This document shows positions 1-9,000 of a DNA stretch of 21,192 bases, piece by piece; within the stretch, counting starts at the first letter, position 1; each line of letters begins with the position of its first letter. Source of the stretch: an uncultured Clostridia bacterium (GTDB lineage Bacteria > Bacillota > Clostridia > UBA1381); assembly GCA_910585795.1 (NCBI GenBank), contig CAJUFV010000074.1, forward strand, positions 1 to 21,192. The letters are read 5' to 3'. Both the position numbers and the translations under genes were made by a program. The notes beneath the pieces are model-generated. The model saw nothing but the letters and a program-made list of their open reading frames with translations. It ran no database searches and was not told the DNA's origin.

Positions 1-3
1 CAC

Positions 4-111
4 TCACCTCCACGTGCTGTGTAGTGTGCCTGTATCTTCAAGTATCATTTTAACACAAAATTTGGAATGCTGCTCTACTGTTTTGGTTTCATAACCTTTT
101 GTGCCTTGTAG
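4..111 (-). other. Short antisense open frame, possible remnant of an unrelated gene
   Basis: The first 120 bases do not look like a normal promoter region. On the minus strand an open frame runs without stops from about position 133 down to a TGA at 4-6. It reads roughly as ...TKGYETKTVEQHSKFC and ends ...GTLHSTWR. It has no plausible start with a ribosome binding site and is closed upstream by a TGA inside the GH28 gene, so it cannot be an intact gene. A second minus-strand frame ends nearby in a Lys-rich tail (RYKAQKVMKPKQ). I do not recognise either. This could be the scar of a mobile element, a common dispersed repeat, or chance. No convincing -35/-10 pair for the downstream operon was found here. 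Confidence 0.2.
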
Positions 112-137
112 CGCAGCGGAAAGGAATGGTCATAACT

Positions 138-1496
138 ATGGACAGTATAAAAATTTTCTATGATGTGTGTGAATTCGGGGTTGTTGGCGACGGAAAAACG
201 AATAATACGCAAAGCATCGCAAAATTAATAGACGTTGTGGATTCAAACGGCGGAGGAACAATTTATTTTCCAGCGGGAGAATACGTTACGGGTACTATTG
301 AATTAAAAAGCAATATGACGCTTTATCTTGACAGCGGTTGTGTTATTTTAGGAAGTGATAGCCCATCGGATTATCCTATGATTACACGCGAAACGCTAAA
401 AGGATATAACAGAGAGGGACATTCCGGACTTATTAAGGCATTTAAATGTGAAAATATTACAGTTAAGGGCAGAGGCGTGATTGATGGGCGCGGCTATAAT
501 TGGTGGCATAATCCTAAAAATGAGCATCGCCCGAGAGCGATACAGCCTATTTTATGCGATAATGTGCTTATAGATGGAATTACAATTAAAAATTCAGCTA
601 TGTGGACGGTACATCCAATTTGCTGCAATAATGTTACTATCAACGGAATTACAATTAAAAATCCTTCAGATTCTCCGAATACAGACGGAATAAATCCCGA
701 AAGCTGTTCAAATGTGCATATATCTAATTGTACTGTAGATGTGGGAGATGATTGTGTAACTCTAAAATCAGGAACTGAAGCTGATGATTTACAAAAACGT
801 TACCCGTGTGAAAATATTGTGATTACAAACTGTACTATGCTTAACGGTCATGGCGGAGTGGTAATGGGAAGTGAAATGTCAGGAGGCGTGAAAAATGTTG
901 TTATTTCCAACTGTGTATTCAGCGGTACGGATAGGGGGATACGAATTAAGACACGCCGTAAACGAGGCGGGTATATTGAGGATATTGTAATAAGTAATAT
1001 TCTTATGGACAAGGTGCTTGTACCGTTCGTGATAAACGGTTATTATCAATGCGGAGGCGCAAGAGAAGATGATATGTCGCTTTTCAGTCTTGAAAAGCTA
1101 AGTATTTCTGATAATACGCCTATTATAAGGAATATAAATATCTCAAATATATCGGCTAAAAATGTTATTGCGTCGGCAGGATATATTTATGGTATACCTG
1201 AAATGCCTGTTGAAGGACTTACTCTCAGCAATTATAATGTTGTAATGGCTGACACTGAGGGTGAACCTAAGGATAAACCTATTATGGCATTCCACATTCC
1301 AAGAATGAAGGGCAAGGGTCTTTACTGTGCAAATATAAAAGACTCAGTATTCAGAGATATATCGGTAAAAATAACAAACGGAAACGGTTTTGAAATTGAA
1401 AATGCAGAAAATATATTTATTTACGGACTGCGAGCAGAAGGCTGTGAAAATAAAACTGAAATTAAAAATAGTGAGAATATTCAAATAAAAGAATAA
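138..1496 (+). CDS. GH28 polygalacturonase, leaderless (cytoplasmic)
   Basis: This is a family 28 glycoside hydrolase of 452 residues, a right-handed beta-helix enzyme that hydrolyses alpha-1,4-galacturonosyl bonds (or related rhamnogalacturonan bonds). The N-terminus has the typical VGDGKTNNT and GGGTIYFPAGEY motifs. The catalytic set is visible: NTDG with D183, GDD with D204 and D205, GHGG with H238, and RIK with R269 and K271. There is no signal peptide, so it probably acts on imported oligogalacturonides, often as an exo-enzyme; that is inference. The ATG at 138 was chosen because GGAAAGG at 118-124 lies upstream, and the earlier starts at 99 and 126 add residues unlike the family and lack a correctly spaced site. 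The stop is 17 bases before uxaB, so the two are probably co-transcribed. Exact substrate is not resolvable from sequence alone. Confidence 0.93.
   Translation: MDSIKIFYDVCEFGVVGDGKTNNTQSIAKLIDVVDSNGGGTIYFPAGEYVTGTIELKSNMTLYLDSGCVILGSDSPSDYPMITRETLKGYNREGHSGLIKAFKCENITVKGRGVIDGRGYNWWHNPKNEHRPRAIQPILCDNVLIDGITIKNSAMWTVHPICCNNVTINGITIKNPSDSPNTDGINPESCSNVHISNCTVDVGDDCVTLKSGTEADDLQKRYPCENIVITNCTMLNGHGGVVMGSEMSGGVKNVVISNCVFSGTDRGIRIKTRRKRGGYIEDIVISNILMDKVLVPFVINGYYQCGGAREDDMSLFSLEKLSISDNTPIIRNINISNISAKNVIASAGYIYGIPEMPVEGLTLSNYNVVMADTEGEPKDKPIMAFHIPRMKGKGLYCANIKDSVFRDISVKITNGNGFEIENAENIFIYGLRAEGCENKTEIKNSENIQIKE
576..662 (+). repeat. Exact 18-base direct repeat at 69-base spacing inside the GH28 gene
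   Basis: The 18-mer GGAATTACAATTAAAAAT occurs at 576-593 and again at 645-662. Both copies are in frame and encode GITIKN. The 69-base offset equals 23 residues, the length of one coil of a parallel beta-helix, so the repeat marks successive rungs of the fold. Identity at the DNA level, rather than only in the protein, suggests a recent coil duplication or gene conversion, but 18 bases in AT-rich DNA can also arise by codon bias. Confidence 0.6.
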
Positions 1497-1513
1497 AATA
1501 TTCGGAGGTCACA

Positions 1514-2881
1514 ATGGATAGATTAAAAAGAAACAAAAAGTGTTGTCTTACAGAGCGTGTTATGCAGTTTGGAGAAGGTAATTTCCTGCGTGGTTTTGTT
1601 GACTGGATGATTGATAGATTAAACAAAGAAAACGGCGGTGATTATGGAGTTGTTCTTGTTCAGCCTCTGGATAAGGGTCTTGTTGATATGATAAACGAGC
1701 AGGATGGGCTGTATAGTTTGTATCTGAGAGGATTGCGGAAAGGTGAACGTATAGAAGAAACAAGAGTAGTTGAATGTGTAACTCGCGGAATAAATCCATT
1801 TTCTGACACAGAAGAATTTTTTGCCTGTGCAAAAAATCCTGATTTGAGATTCATCGTTTCTAATACTACAGAAGCAGGTATTGAATATAAAGCAAACCAG
1901 AATCCTAAGGATTTCGCGGAACTTACTTTCCCGGGACGTCTTACGTTATTTATGAAAAAACGTTTTGACGAAGGTTTGAGGGGATTTATTCTGCTGCCTT
2001 GTGAGCTTATTGATAAAAATGGTGACTGCTTAAAGGAATGTGTTCTAAAGTATAGCCGTGACTGGGGATTTGGCGGTGAATTTGAAAAATGGATAAATAA
2101 AGAAAATCATTTTACAAATACGCTTGTTGACAGAATTGTAACGGGTTATCCCCGTGATACTGCTGCGGAAATGGAGAAGGAGTTCGGCTATCTTGATAAT
2201 GTGATTGATACGGCGGAAATATTTCATTTGTGGGTTATTGAAGGCGATAAAAAATATGCAGAGGAAATACCGTTCCATAAGATTGGATTAAATGTATTGT
2301 GGACAGATGATGTTACACCTTATAAGAAGCGTAAAGTCCGCATTTTAAACGGCGCGCATACAATGATGGTGCTTGCAGCCCATTTGGCAGGGCTTGAAAC
2401 GGTAAAAGAGGCAATGGATGATGAACTTGTATATTCTTTTATGAAACAAGGAATATTTGAAGAGATTATTCCTACTCTTGACCTGCCTGAGGAGAAGCTT
2501 ACTCAGTTTGCGAATGATGTAATAGAGCGATTTAAAAATCCTTTTATTAAACATTATTTGTTGAGTATAGCGCTTAATTCAGTGTCAAAATATAAGGTGC
2601 GTGTTCTGCCGAGTGTATTGCGGTATATCCAAGATAAGAAGAGTGAGCCTAAGCGGTTGGTATTTTCTCTGGCGGCGCTTATAGCTTTTTACAGAACAGA
2701 TGCTGCTAATGATGATGCTGATGTAATGAAATATATGAAAACAGCGACTGCGGAAGATATTTTGTCAAAGACAGAATACTGGGGGGAGAATTTATCATTT
2801 CTTTTACCGTCAATTGAGAAATATCTTGAAGATATTGAGAAAAACGGAATAAGAAATGCGATGGCGAAAGTGGTAAACTAA
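1514..2881 (+). CDS. uxaB: Tagaturonate reductase (altronate oxidoreductase)
   Basis: The product of 455 residues is a UxaB-type member of the polyol-specific long-chain dehydrogenase (mannitol dehydrogenase) family. It reduces D-tagaturonate to D-altronate with NADH, the second step of the isomerase route of galacturonate catabolism in the cytoplasm. The N-terminal QFGEGNFLRGFVDWMID is characteristic of UxaB, and SNTTEAGIEY follows in the nucleotide-binding part. The catalytic signature KVRILNGAH carries K274, N279 and H282 in the K-x4-N-x2-H spacing of the family. Length is slightly below the roughly 480 residues of the E. coli enzyme. A strong GGAGG at 1504-1508 precedes the ATG. It sits between GH28 and uxaA, with only one base before the uxaA start. 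Confidence 0.95.
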   Translation: MDRLKRNKKCCLTERVMQFGEGNFLRGFVDWMIDRLNKENGGDYGVVLVQPLDKGLVDMINEQDGLYSLYLRGLRKGERIEETRVVECVTRGINPFSDTEEFFACAKNPDLRFIVSNTTEAGIEYKANQNPKDFAELTFPGRLTLFMKKRFDEGLRGFILLPCELIDKNGDCLKECVLKYSRDWGFGGEFEKWINKENHFTNTLVDRIVTGYPRDTAAEMEKEFGYLDNVIDTAEIFHLWVIEGDKKYAEEIPFHKIGLNVLWTDDVTPYKKRKVRILNGAHTMMVLAAHLAGLETVKEAMDDELVYSFMKQGIFEEIIPTLDLPEEKLTQFANDVIERFKNPFIKHYLLSIALNSVSKYKVRVLPSVLRYIQDKKSEPKRLVFSLAALIAFYRTDAANDDADVMKYMKTATAEDILSKTEYWGENLSFLLPSIEKYLEDIEKNGIRNAMAKVVN

Positions 2882-2882
2882 T

Positions 2883-4295
2883 ATGAAACAAATAAAAATT
2901 AATGAACGCGACAATGTGGCTGTTCAGCTTGAGGGGGAACTGAGCGGTCATAAGGTTGCACTGCGAGATATTAATAAAGGCGAAAATATAATTAAGTACG
3001 GTTATCCGATTGGTTATGCAATCTGTGATATAAAACAGGGTGAGCATATTCATACGCATAATATTAAAACAAACTTGAGCGGTGTTTTAAAATATGAATA
3101 TAAACCTCAGAAATATGAAATTCCAAAGACGGCAAAACGTACGTTTATGGGGTATAGGCGTAAGGATGGCAAGGTGGGTATACGCAATGAAATATGGATT
3201 GTCAATACAGTAGGCTGTGTAAATAAAACCTCTGAAATACTTGCGCGTGAGGCAACCCGATTGTACGGAGATACATGCGATGGGATATATAATTTTGTTC
3301 ATCCGTTTGGATGTTCTCAGCTTGGTGATGACCAAAAAATGACTCAGCTTATTTTAAAAGGGCTTGTAAATCATCCTAATGCGGCAGGCGTGCTGGTATT
3401 GGGACTGGGCTGTGAGAATAATAATATACCTTTGTTCAAGACCGTTCTTGGAGATGTTGATGCAGACCGTGTAAAATTTATGAGTGCACAAGAGCATAAC
3501 AATGAAATAGACGAAGGACTTCGTCTTATTGCTGAACTTGCTGATTATGTAAAATTGCAGAAACGTGAAGAATGCAATGCGTCTGAACTTGTTGTAGGGT
3601 TAAAATGCGGCGGAAGTGATGGATTTTCGGGACTTACTGCTAATCCGCTTATAGGACGGTTTTCTGATAAACTTATAGGTGCGGGGGGGAGTACAATTCT
3701 TACAGAAGTTCCTGAAATGTTTGGAGCGGAAACTATTTTAATGAACCGCTGTACAGATGAAAATGTGTTTAATAAAACAGTTGCGCTTATAAATGATTTT
3801 AAAGATTATTTTATGAATCATAATCAAGTTGTATATGAAAATCCATCTCCAGGTAATAAAAAAGGTGGTATTACCACGCTCGAAGATAAGTCACTTGGCT
3901 GTGTTCAAAAATCCGGGAGCGCGGATGTTGTTGATGTACTTGAAATTGGAAAAGGCGTTGAGAAACAGGGTCTCAATCTTTTGACGGGACCGGGCAATGA
4001 CATTGTGGCCGTAACAAATCTTACCGCCTCAGGCTGTCATATGATTTTGTTTTCAACAGGCCGCGGCACGCCTGTCGGAGCGCCTGTACCTACTGTTAAG
4101 ATTTCTACAAATTCGGATTTGGCTCAGAGAAAGCCGCATTGGATAGACTTTAATGCGGGTGAAATTATAAATGGAGCAGATTTGACAGATGAGCTGTTTG
4201 ATTATGTGCTTGAGGTGGCAGGAGGTAAAAAGACCAACAACGAAAAGAACGGTTACAGAGAAATTTCTATATTTAAGGATGGAGTTGTATTGTGA
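2883..4295 (+). CDS. uxaA: Altronate dehydratase
   Basis: The product of 470 residues dehydrates D-altronate to 2-keto-3-deoxy-D-gluconate, the step after UxaB. The N-terminal 75 or so residues form the small SAF-like domain (KGENIIKYGYPIGYA, GEHIHTHN). A GYRRKDGKVGIRNEIWIV segment and the large UxaA/GarD domain follow, with HPFGCSQLGDD, LGLGCENNN, LKCGGSDGFSGLTANP and FSTGRGTPVGAPVPT. The conserved Cys and His residues fit the iron-dependent dehydratase family. The ATG follows the uxaB stop after a single base and has only a weak ribosome binding site, so translation is probably coupled to uxaB. The TGA overlaps the ATG of the GH43 gene in TGATG. A single fused UxaA is seen, not split subunits. 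Confidence 0.95.
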   Translation: MKQIKINERDNVAVQLEGELSGHKVALRDINKGENIIKYGYPIGYAICDIKQGEHIHTHNIKTNLSGVLKYEYKPQKYEIPKTAKRTFMGYRRKDGKVGIRNEIWIVNTVGCVNKTSEILAREATRLYGDTCDGIYNFVHPFGCSQLGDDQKMTQLILKGLVNHPNAAGVLVLGLGCENNNIPLFKTVLGDVDADRVKFMSAQEHNNEIDEGLRLIAELADYVKLQKREECNASELVVGLKCGGSDGFSGLTANPLIGRFSDKLIGAGGSTILTEVPEMFGAETILMNRCTDENVFNKTVALINDFKDYFMNHNQVVYENPSPGNKKGGITTLEDKSLGCVQKSGSADVVDVLEIGKGVEKQGLNLLTGPGNDIVAVTNLTASGCHMILFSTGRGTPVGAPVPTVKISTNSDLAQRKPHWIDFNAGEIINGADLTDELFDYVLEVAGGKKTNNEKNGYREISIFKDGVVL

Positions 4296-5836
4296 TGGAT
4301 TTAAAGGGAAGATGGATTTCGGACTTAGGTAATGGCAGATTTAGAAATCCTGTATTATACGCAGATTATTCAGACCCTGACATAGTAAGGGTGGGAGAGG
4401 ATTTTTATATGACGGCATCAAGCTTTACCTATGTACCGGGATTACCGGTTTTGCATTCAAAAGATTTAGTAAATTGGGAAATTATAAACTACGCAGTAAA
4501 GGAGCTTCAGCCGATATATGATAAACCTCAGCACGGCTGTGGTGTATGGGCGCCGTCAATACGTTATCATAATGGTAAGTTCTGGATTTATTATGGTGAC
4601 CCTGATTTGGGTATAATGATGACTAATACAGATAATATCTATGGTGAATGGAGTCCGCTTACCTGCGTTAAAGAGGCAGTAGGTATTATTGACACCTGTC
4701 CTTTGTGGGATGATGACGGAAAGGCGTATATTGTTCACGGATATGCAAACAGCCGCTGCGGAATAAAGTCAAAGATTGCAGTGTGTGAAATGTCTCAGGA
4801 CGGTACAAAGGTAATAAGCGAGGATACAATTGTTTTTGACGGAACAGTAAGTCATCCTACACTTGAAGGACCTAAGTTCTATAAGCGTAATGGGTATTAT
4901 TATATAATGGCGCCTGCAGGCGGAGTTCCTACTGGGTGGGAAGTTGTTTTTCGTTCAAAGAATGTCTATGGACCTTACGAGGACAGAATAGTTTTAAGGC
5001 AAGGTAAAACAGATATAAACGGACCTCATCAAGGCGGTTGGGTTGAACTTGAAAACGGTGAGAGTTGGTTTGTGCATTTTCAGGATTTAGAGGTTTATGG
5101 AAGAGTTGTACATATTCAGCCCGTAACTTGGATTAATGACTGGCCTGCAATGGGGGAGAATGTTGACAGTGGTTTATGCGGACAGCCTGTTTTGGAATAT
5201 AAAAAACCGAATGTTGGTAAGGAATATCCGATTACAGCAGTTGCTGCATCTGATGATTTTTCTTCTAATACTCTCGGTTTGCAATGGCAATGGCAGGCTA
5301 ATAATTGCGGCGACTGGTATTCGTTAACTGAAAACCCTGGAAACCTAAGGCTTTATGGCATTGGCGCAAAAGACGATGACGCATATATGTGGAATTTACC
5401 GAATGTGCTTACGCAGATTTGGCAGGCGCCATCTATGATTACTACTGTAAAGATAAGTATGCCTAAGGGTACGGGTAAAAATAAAGCTGCGCTTGGTGTG
5501 GCAGGACTAAAATACGGATATATTGCGATTAAAGATAATGGAACTGTTATTTTTGTAAAAGGTGAAACAAGCGGAGGCGGAGCGAAAGCGAAGGAATATC
5601 TTGTTGCCGATAAAATTATTACAGAAACGAGTGTGTATCTTAGAACTGAGATTATAGGACATAGAAATGCTATGGAGGCAAAGGTTGTTTGTTCGTATTC
5701 GTTAGATGGTAAGCATTTTAATGCGTTGGGTGAATTTGATGCAATGCAGGGGAAATGGGTAGGAGCTAAACACGCCATTTTTATGACAGGAGAACAAGGC
5801 AGTTATGCTGACTTCTCGGATTTTGAAGTTATGTAA
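4295..5836 (+). CDS. GH43 glycosidase with C-terminal beta-sandwich, leaderless
   Basis: This is a family 43 hydrolase of 513 residues, probably an exo-acting arabinofuranosidase, xylosidase or galactosidase on pectin-derived oligosaccharides. The five-bladed propeller occupies about residues 15-300. The three expected acidic residues are visible: D27 in YSDPDIV (general base), D133 in IIDTCPLW (pKa modulator) and E191 in LEGPKFY (general acid). Residues about 320-513 form the concanavalin-like C-terminal domain found in beta-xylosidase-type GH43 proteins (DDFSSNTLGLQWQW). No signal peptide is present, so it should act in the cytoplasm. The layout resembles subfamily GH43_12, but I cannot assign a subfamily with certainty. 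The ATG at 4295 overlaps the uxaA stop by one base, with AAGGATGGAG at 4275-4284 as binding site. A GTG at 4292 is the alternative start and adds one residue. Confidence 0.9.
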   Translation: MDLKGRWISDLGNGRFRNPVLYADYSDPDIVRVGEDFYMTASSFTYVPGLPVLHSKDLVNWEIINYAVKELQPIYDKPQHGCGVWAPSIRYHNGKFWIYYGDPDLGIMMTNTDNIYGEWSPLTCVKEAVGIIDTCPLWDDDGKAYIVHGYANSRCGIKSKIAVCEMSQDGTKVISEDTIVFDGTVSHPTLEGPKFYKRNGYYYIMAPAGGVPTGWEVVFRSKNVYGPYEDRIVLRQGKTDINGPHQGGWVELENGESWFVHFQDLEVYGRVVHIQPVTWINDWPAMGENVDSGLCGQPVLEYKKPNVGKEYPITAVAASDDFSSNTLGLQWQWQANNCGDWYSLTENPGNLRLYGIGAKDDDAYMWNLPNVLTQIWQAPSMITTVKISMPKGTGKNKAALGVAGLKYGYIAIKDNGTVIFVKGETSGGGAKAKEYLVADKIITETSVYLRTEIIGHRNAMEAKVVCSYSLDGKHFNALGEFDAMQGKWVGAKHAIFMTGEQGSYADFSDFEVM

Positions 5837-5846
5837 ACTTATTAAT

Positions 5847-5894
5847 GAGTCGCTTTTTTTGTGCAACTTCTACAAAAAAGCGGCTCGTTTTTTT
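5847..5894 (+). terminator. Intrinsic terminator of the GH28-uxaB-uxaA-GH43 operon
   Basis: The arm at 5847-5862 (GAGTCGCT then a T run) pairs with 5872-5886 (A run then AGCGGCTC), with one G:T pair, a single bulged T and a nine-base loop. A T tract at 5888-5894 follows. The hairpin starts ten bases after the GH43 stop codon. Confidence 0.9.
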
Positions 5895-5930
5895 ATATGG
5901 TGCAATAATTTGGTGTTTTTAAGCAAAAAA

Positions 5931-5968
5931 TTCAAGGTAAGAAGTGTCTAAAAGGTATAAAATATAAT
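5931..5968 (+). promoter_or_regulatory. Putative promoter of the pectin methylesterase gene
   Basis: The 200-base gap between the GH43 and CE8 genes holds the terminator and then an AT-rich stretch with TATAAA at 5956-5961 and TATAAT at 5963-5968. No good TTGACA lies at ideal spacing; TTCAAG at 5931-5936 is 19 bases from the first hexamer. TAAAATATAATTA is shared with the region before the GH116-like gene. A TGGTGTTTTTAA element at 5911-5922 lies upstream and could be a regulator site. All of this is inference. Confidence 0.4.
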
Positions 5969-6038
5969 TAAGTGTAATAGAGCGTTTTATGGAAAATATA
6001 CAAAACGTGTGCGCAGAGAATTTAAGGAGGAGAAAAAT

Positions 6039-9000
6039 ATGAAAATGAAAAGGTTTTTTGGTCTTGTTATTTCAATAGTAATGACTGTATCGGCATTTAG
6101 CGGATTGACGATAACAAGCGCTGCGGCTGAAGAGGGGGATACTCCGACAGCGGAAGTAAATACAATATCGTGGTTTGCAAAGGCTGCCGACGGTACTCCC
6201 ATTGAAGGTATACCTGACGACGGAACCGCAGATTGTGCTGTTATTGCGGCAAATACAAATCTAATGAGTGGTACAGACTGCGAACTGATAATAATGGGTG
6301 AAACTAAATATAAAACCGTAGCGTTTAATGGCACGGATGAGAGTGGAAATAAGATTGAAACACCATCAGGACTTACCGGAAGACTTGCGGGAGGAGGTCG
6401 AGGCGATGCCGCGGATAACGGAACAACAGGTACGGGACTTAAATTTACTCCTAATGCAGACGGCGTAATTGACGTATACGCAAAGGTAAACAATGGCAAA
6501 ACATTTGTTGTAAATACGGCAGACGCGAAAGAAAAAACAGTGTGGGTGAATAATGACGGTACGAATGCTCAAAAGAGAATAAGCGCGCCGGTAAAGGCAA
6601 ACCAAACATACTACATATATGCTCAGGCGAGCGGAGTGGATTTATTTGGTCTTGTATTCCGTGCAGGCGCAGAATATGTGCCTCCTGTAATAACAACAAA
6701 AGAACCGACAGTTCTGCCGACCATTGACCCTAATGCGAAAATTTATGAGTGGAATGTATCAAATGTAGATCTTGTAAAGAAAAAAGGTGATTTGCTTATG
6801 ACAGGACTTTCACTGGTATTTGATAATACATCTACAAATAATAAGTATATATCCTGTGGAGATAATGGTAAAATTGATAAAAACGCGGAAAGCGAAGATT
6901 TAATCGTAACAGGCTCAGCACTGAAATTTGCTGCTCCTGAAAACGGTAAGCTTGAAGTTAAAATGATAGACCTTGGAACTTCTGTAAAACCTATTACGCC
7001 GGTAATATATGATTTGCAGGCAGGAAAAGATGTATTTTCATATACAACATCAGGAGATAAGGAAACAGTAAATTGTGTAGCTGATGTTGAAGAGGGTAAG
7101 ATATATTACATAACAGCAACAGGTACAAAAGGACGTTTTGCCGCTGCAAAATTTACTCCGTCTGCTGATGCGACTGATACGCCTGAAATACCTCCTACAG
7201 ATATACCAAGCACAGGCGGTATTATATATGAAAATGGTGTTGTGACAGTAAAAGCAAATGATGCGTCCGTGACATCAGGTATCTTGATTATCGCGTCATA
7301 TAACGGTGACATACTGTCAAATATAAAAACAGAATCTTTAACATTTACAGGTGGTGTGGATACTAAAGAACTTGCGATTGAAAACGGAATGAAATTAATG
7401 GCGTGGGATAGTTTTGAAGGAATGAAGCCTCTTTGCTCAAGTTATATAGTAACAGGTTCATCAGCAACACCTAATCCGACTCAAAATCCATCAGGAAGCG
7501 GTACAGTTAACACAGTACCAAATCCGGTGCCTGTATCGAAAAATGTGATTACAGTTGACGCGTCACAGGAAACAAACGCAGACACAAAAACATATAAAAC
7601 AGTTACGGAGGGTTTAGTTGCTGCAAAGGCTATGAACGGCCATGCAAGCGAGTCTGACAGAATAACAATGAATATTGTTCCTGGTACATACCGCGAACAA
7701 ATAAATGTTGATGTTCCGTATCTTACAATGAAAAAAGCAGAGGGAACAACAGGAGATGTACTTTTGACTTGGTACTATGGTATAGGATATCAGTATTACA
7801 GTACAGGTTCAGATGGTTATTACAGCAAATCCGTTTATGAAACCAATAAAGCCGCCGGAACGGTTGCGGCAAGAGGTGTAGACGCATGGGGCTGTGCCAC
7901 AAGAATTAACGCAAGTGATTTCTACGCAGAGGATATTATATTCGAGAATTCATTTAACAGATATATGACAGAAGAAGAAATTGCTGATGGTGTTACACCT
8001 GCGGAGCCGAAAAGTGCGGCATATTCTGACGGAGTAGGCAAAAAGCCTGAAAGAAAAGCAACTTCTAAAGTATATAACGGAGATTTTACAGAAAGAGCTG
8101 CTGCAATAGCAATAGACAATAATAACGCTGAAAGAGTAGCATTCTACAATTGTCAGTTTCTGAGCAGTCAGGACACATTATATACGGGAAGTAAGTCTAA
8201 CCGCATATATTTCAGAGATTGTGTAATTGAAGGACAGACAGACTATATCTTCGGTGGAAACACGTGTGTATTTGATAACTGTGACTTTAATTGGGCAGGT
8301 TTTGGTTCATCACCTAAGGGCGGGCATATTACCGCTGTTAAGAATGCATCAACACAAAAGGGATATCTTCTTTACGGTGGAAGTGTAAATGCGGCATCTA
8401 CTCAGGGAGGACAGTTTGCTGTAGGTGATTTCGGAAGACCTTGGGGCGGAAATGACTCTCCAACAGCAGCGATAGGAGTTAAAATTAATAATCTTCCTGA
8501 CGGAACATCGTCAATTGCGCCTGCTGGCTGGGGCAACTGGAGTACTCTTGCTAAGGAATCACAGTATTATGAATATGGAACACTTGACGCAGGCGGCAAG
8601 AAGATAGACCTAACTAACAGAAACGCGCTTGTACCTAATGAATGGGATATGCTCGCGTTCAACCCGTACAGATATTTGATTAAAGACGGAGATAATTGGG
8701 ACCCGATGAATGTTAAACCTGTCTGGGAGCCTGTTATAGCTAAGCTTGGAGAGGTTGTAATACCTGACAGCGAAACAATTAAAAAGACAGCTGTTGATAC
8801 GTATGAGGTAAGCGGTCAGTTTAATCTTCCTGCAAATCCAGAAGGTTATGAGCTGAATTTTAAATCAAACAGCGACTATTTAGTTGTTAATGCTGATAAT
8901 ACAGTTACTGCTGTAAGACCTATTTCAGGTACAAGTGAAGCTTCGCTTAAAGTTTATATAAGAAAAGCAGATAACACATATGTAGGTACTTCAAAGACAA

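Noticed and set aside
99..137. Upstream starts for the GH28 gene at 99 and 126
   Set aside because: The extra residues (CLVAQRKG) do not resemble the family N-terminus, and the binding site directly abuts the ATG at 126, whereas 138 has acceptable spacing.
2706..3059. Minus-strand open frame of 117 residues across the uxaB-uxaA junction
   Set aside because: Lies opposite two conserved genes and shows no recognisable domain or binding site.
5353..5778. Minus-strand open frame of 141 residues inside the GH43 gene
   Set aside because: Shadow of the conserved C-terminal domain of GH43; the composition is typical of antisense translation.
6009..6038. GTG start at 6009 for the pectin methylesterase
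   Set aside because: It would place a charged segment before the signal peptide and include the AAGGAGGAG binding site as coding sequence. The ATG at 6039 is clearly better.
5987..6499. Minus-strand open frame of 170 residues across the methylesterase start
   Set aside because: It is the complement of a real, well-supported gene, has a low-complexity Ser/Pro/Val-rich translation, and no binding site or family match.
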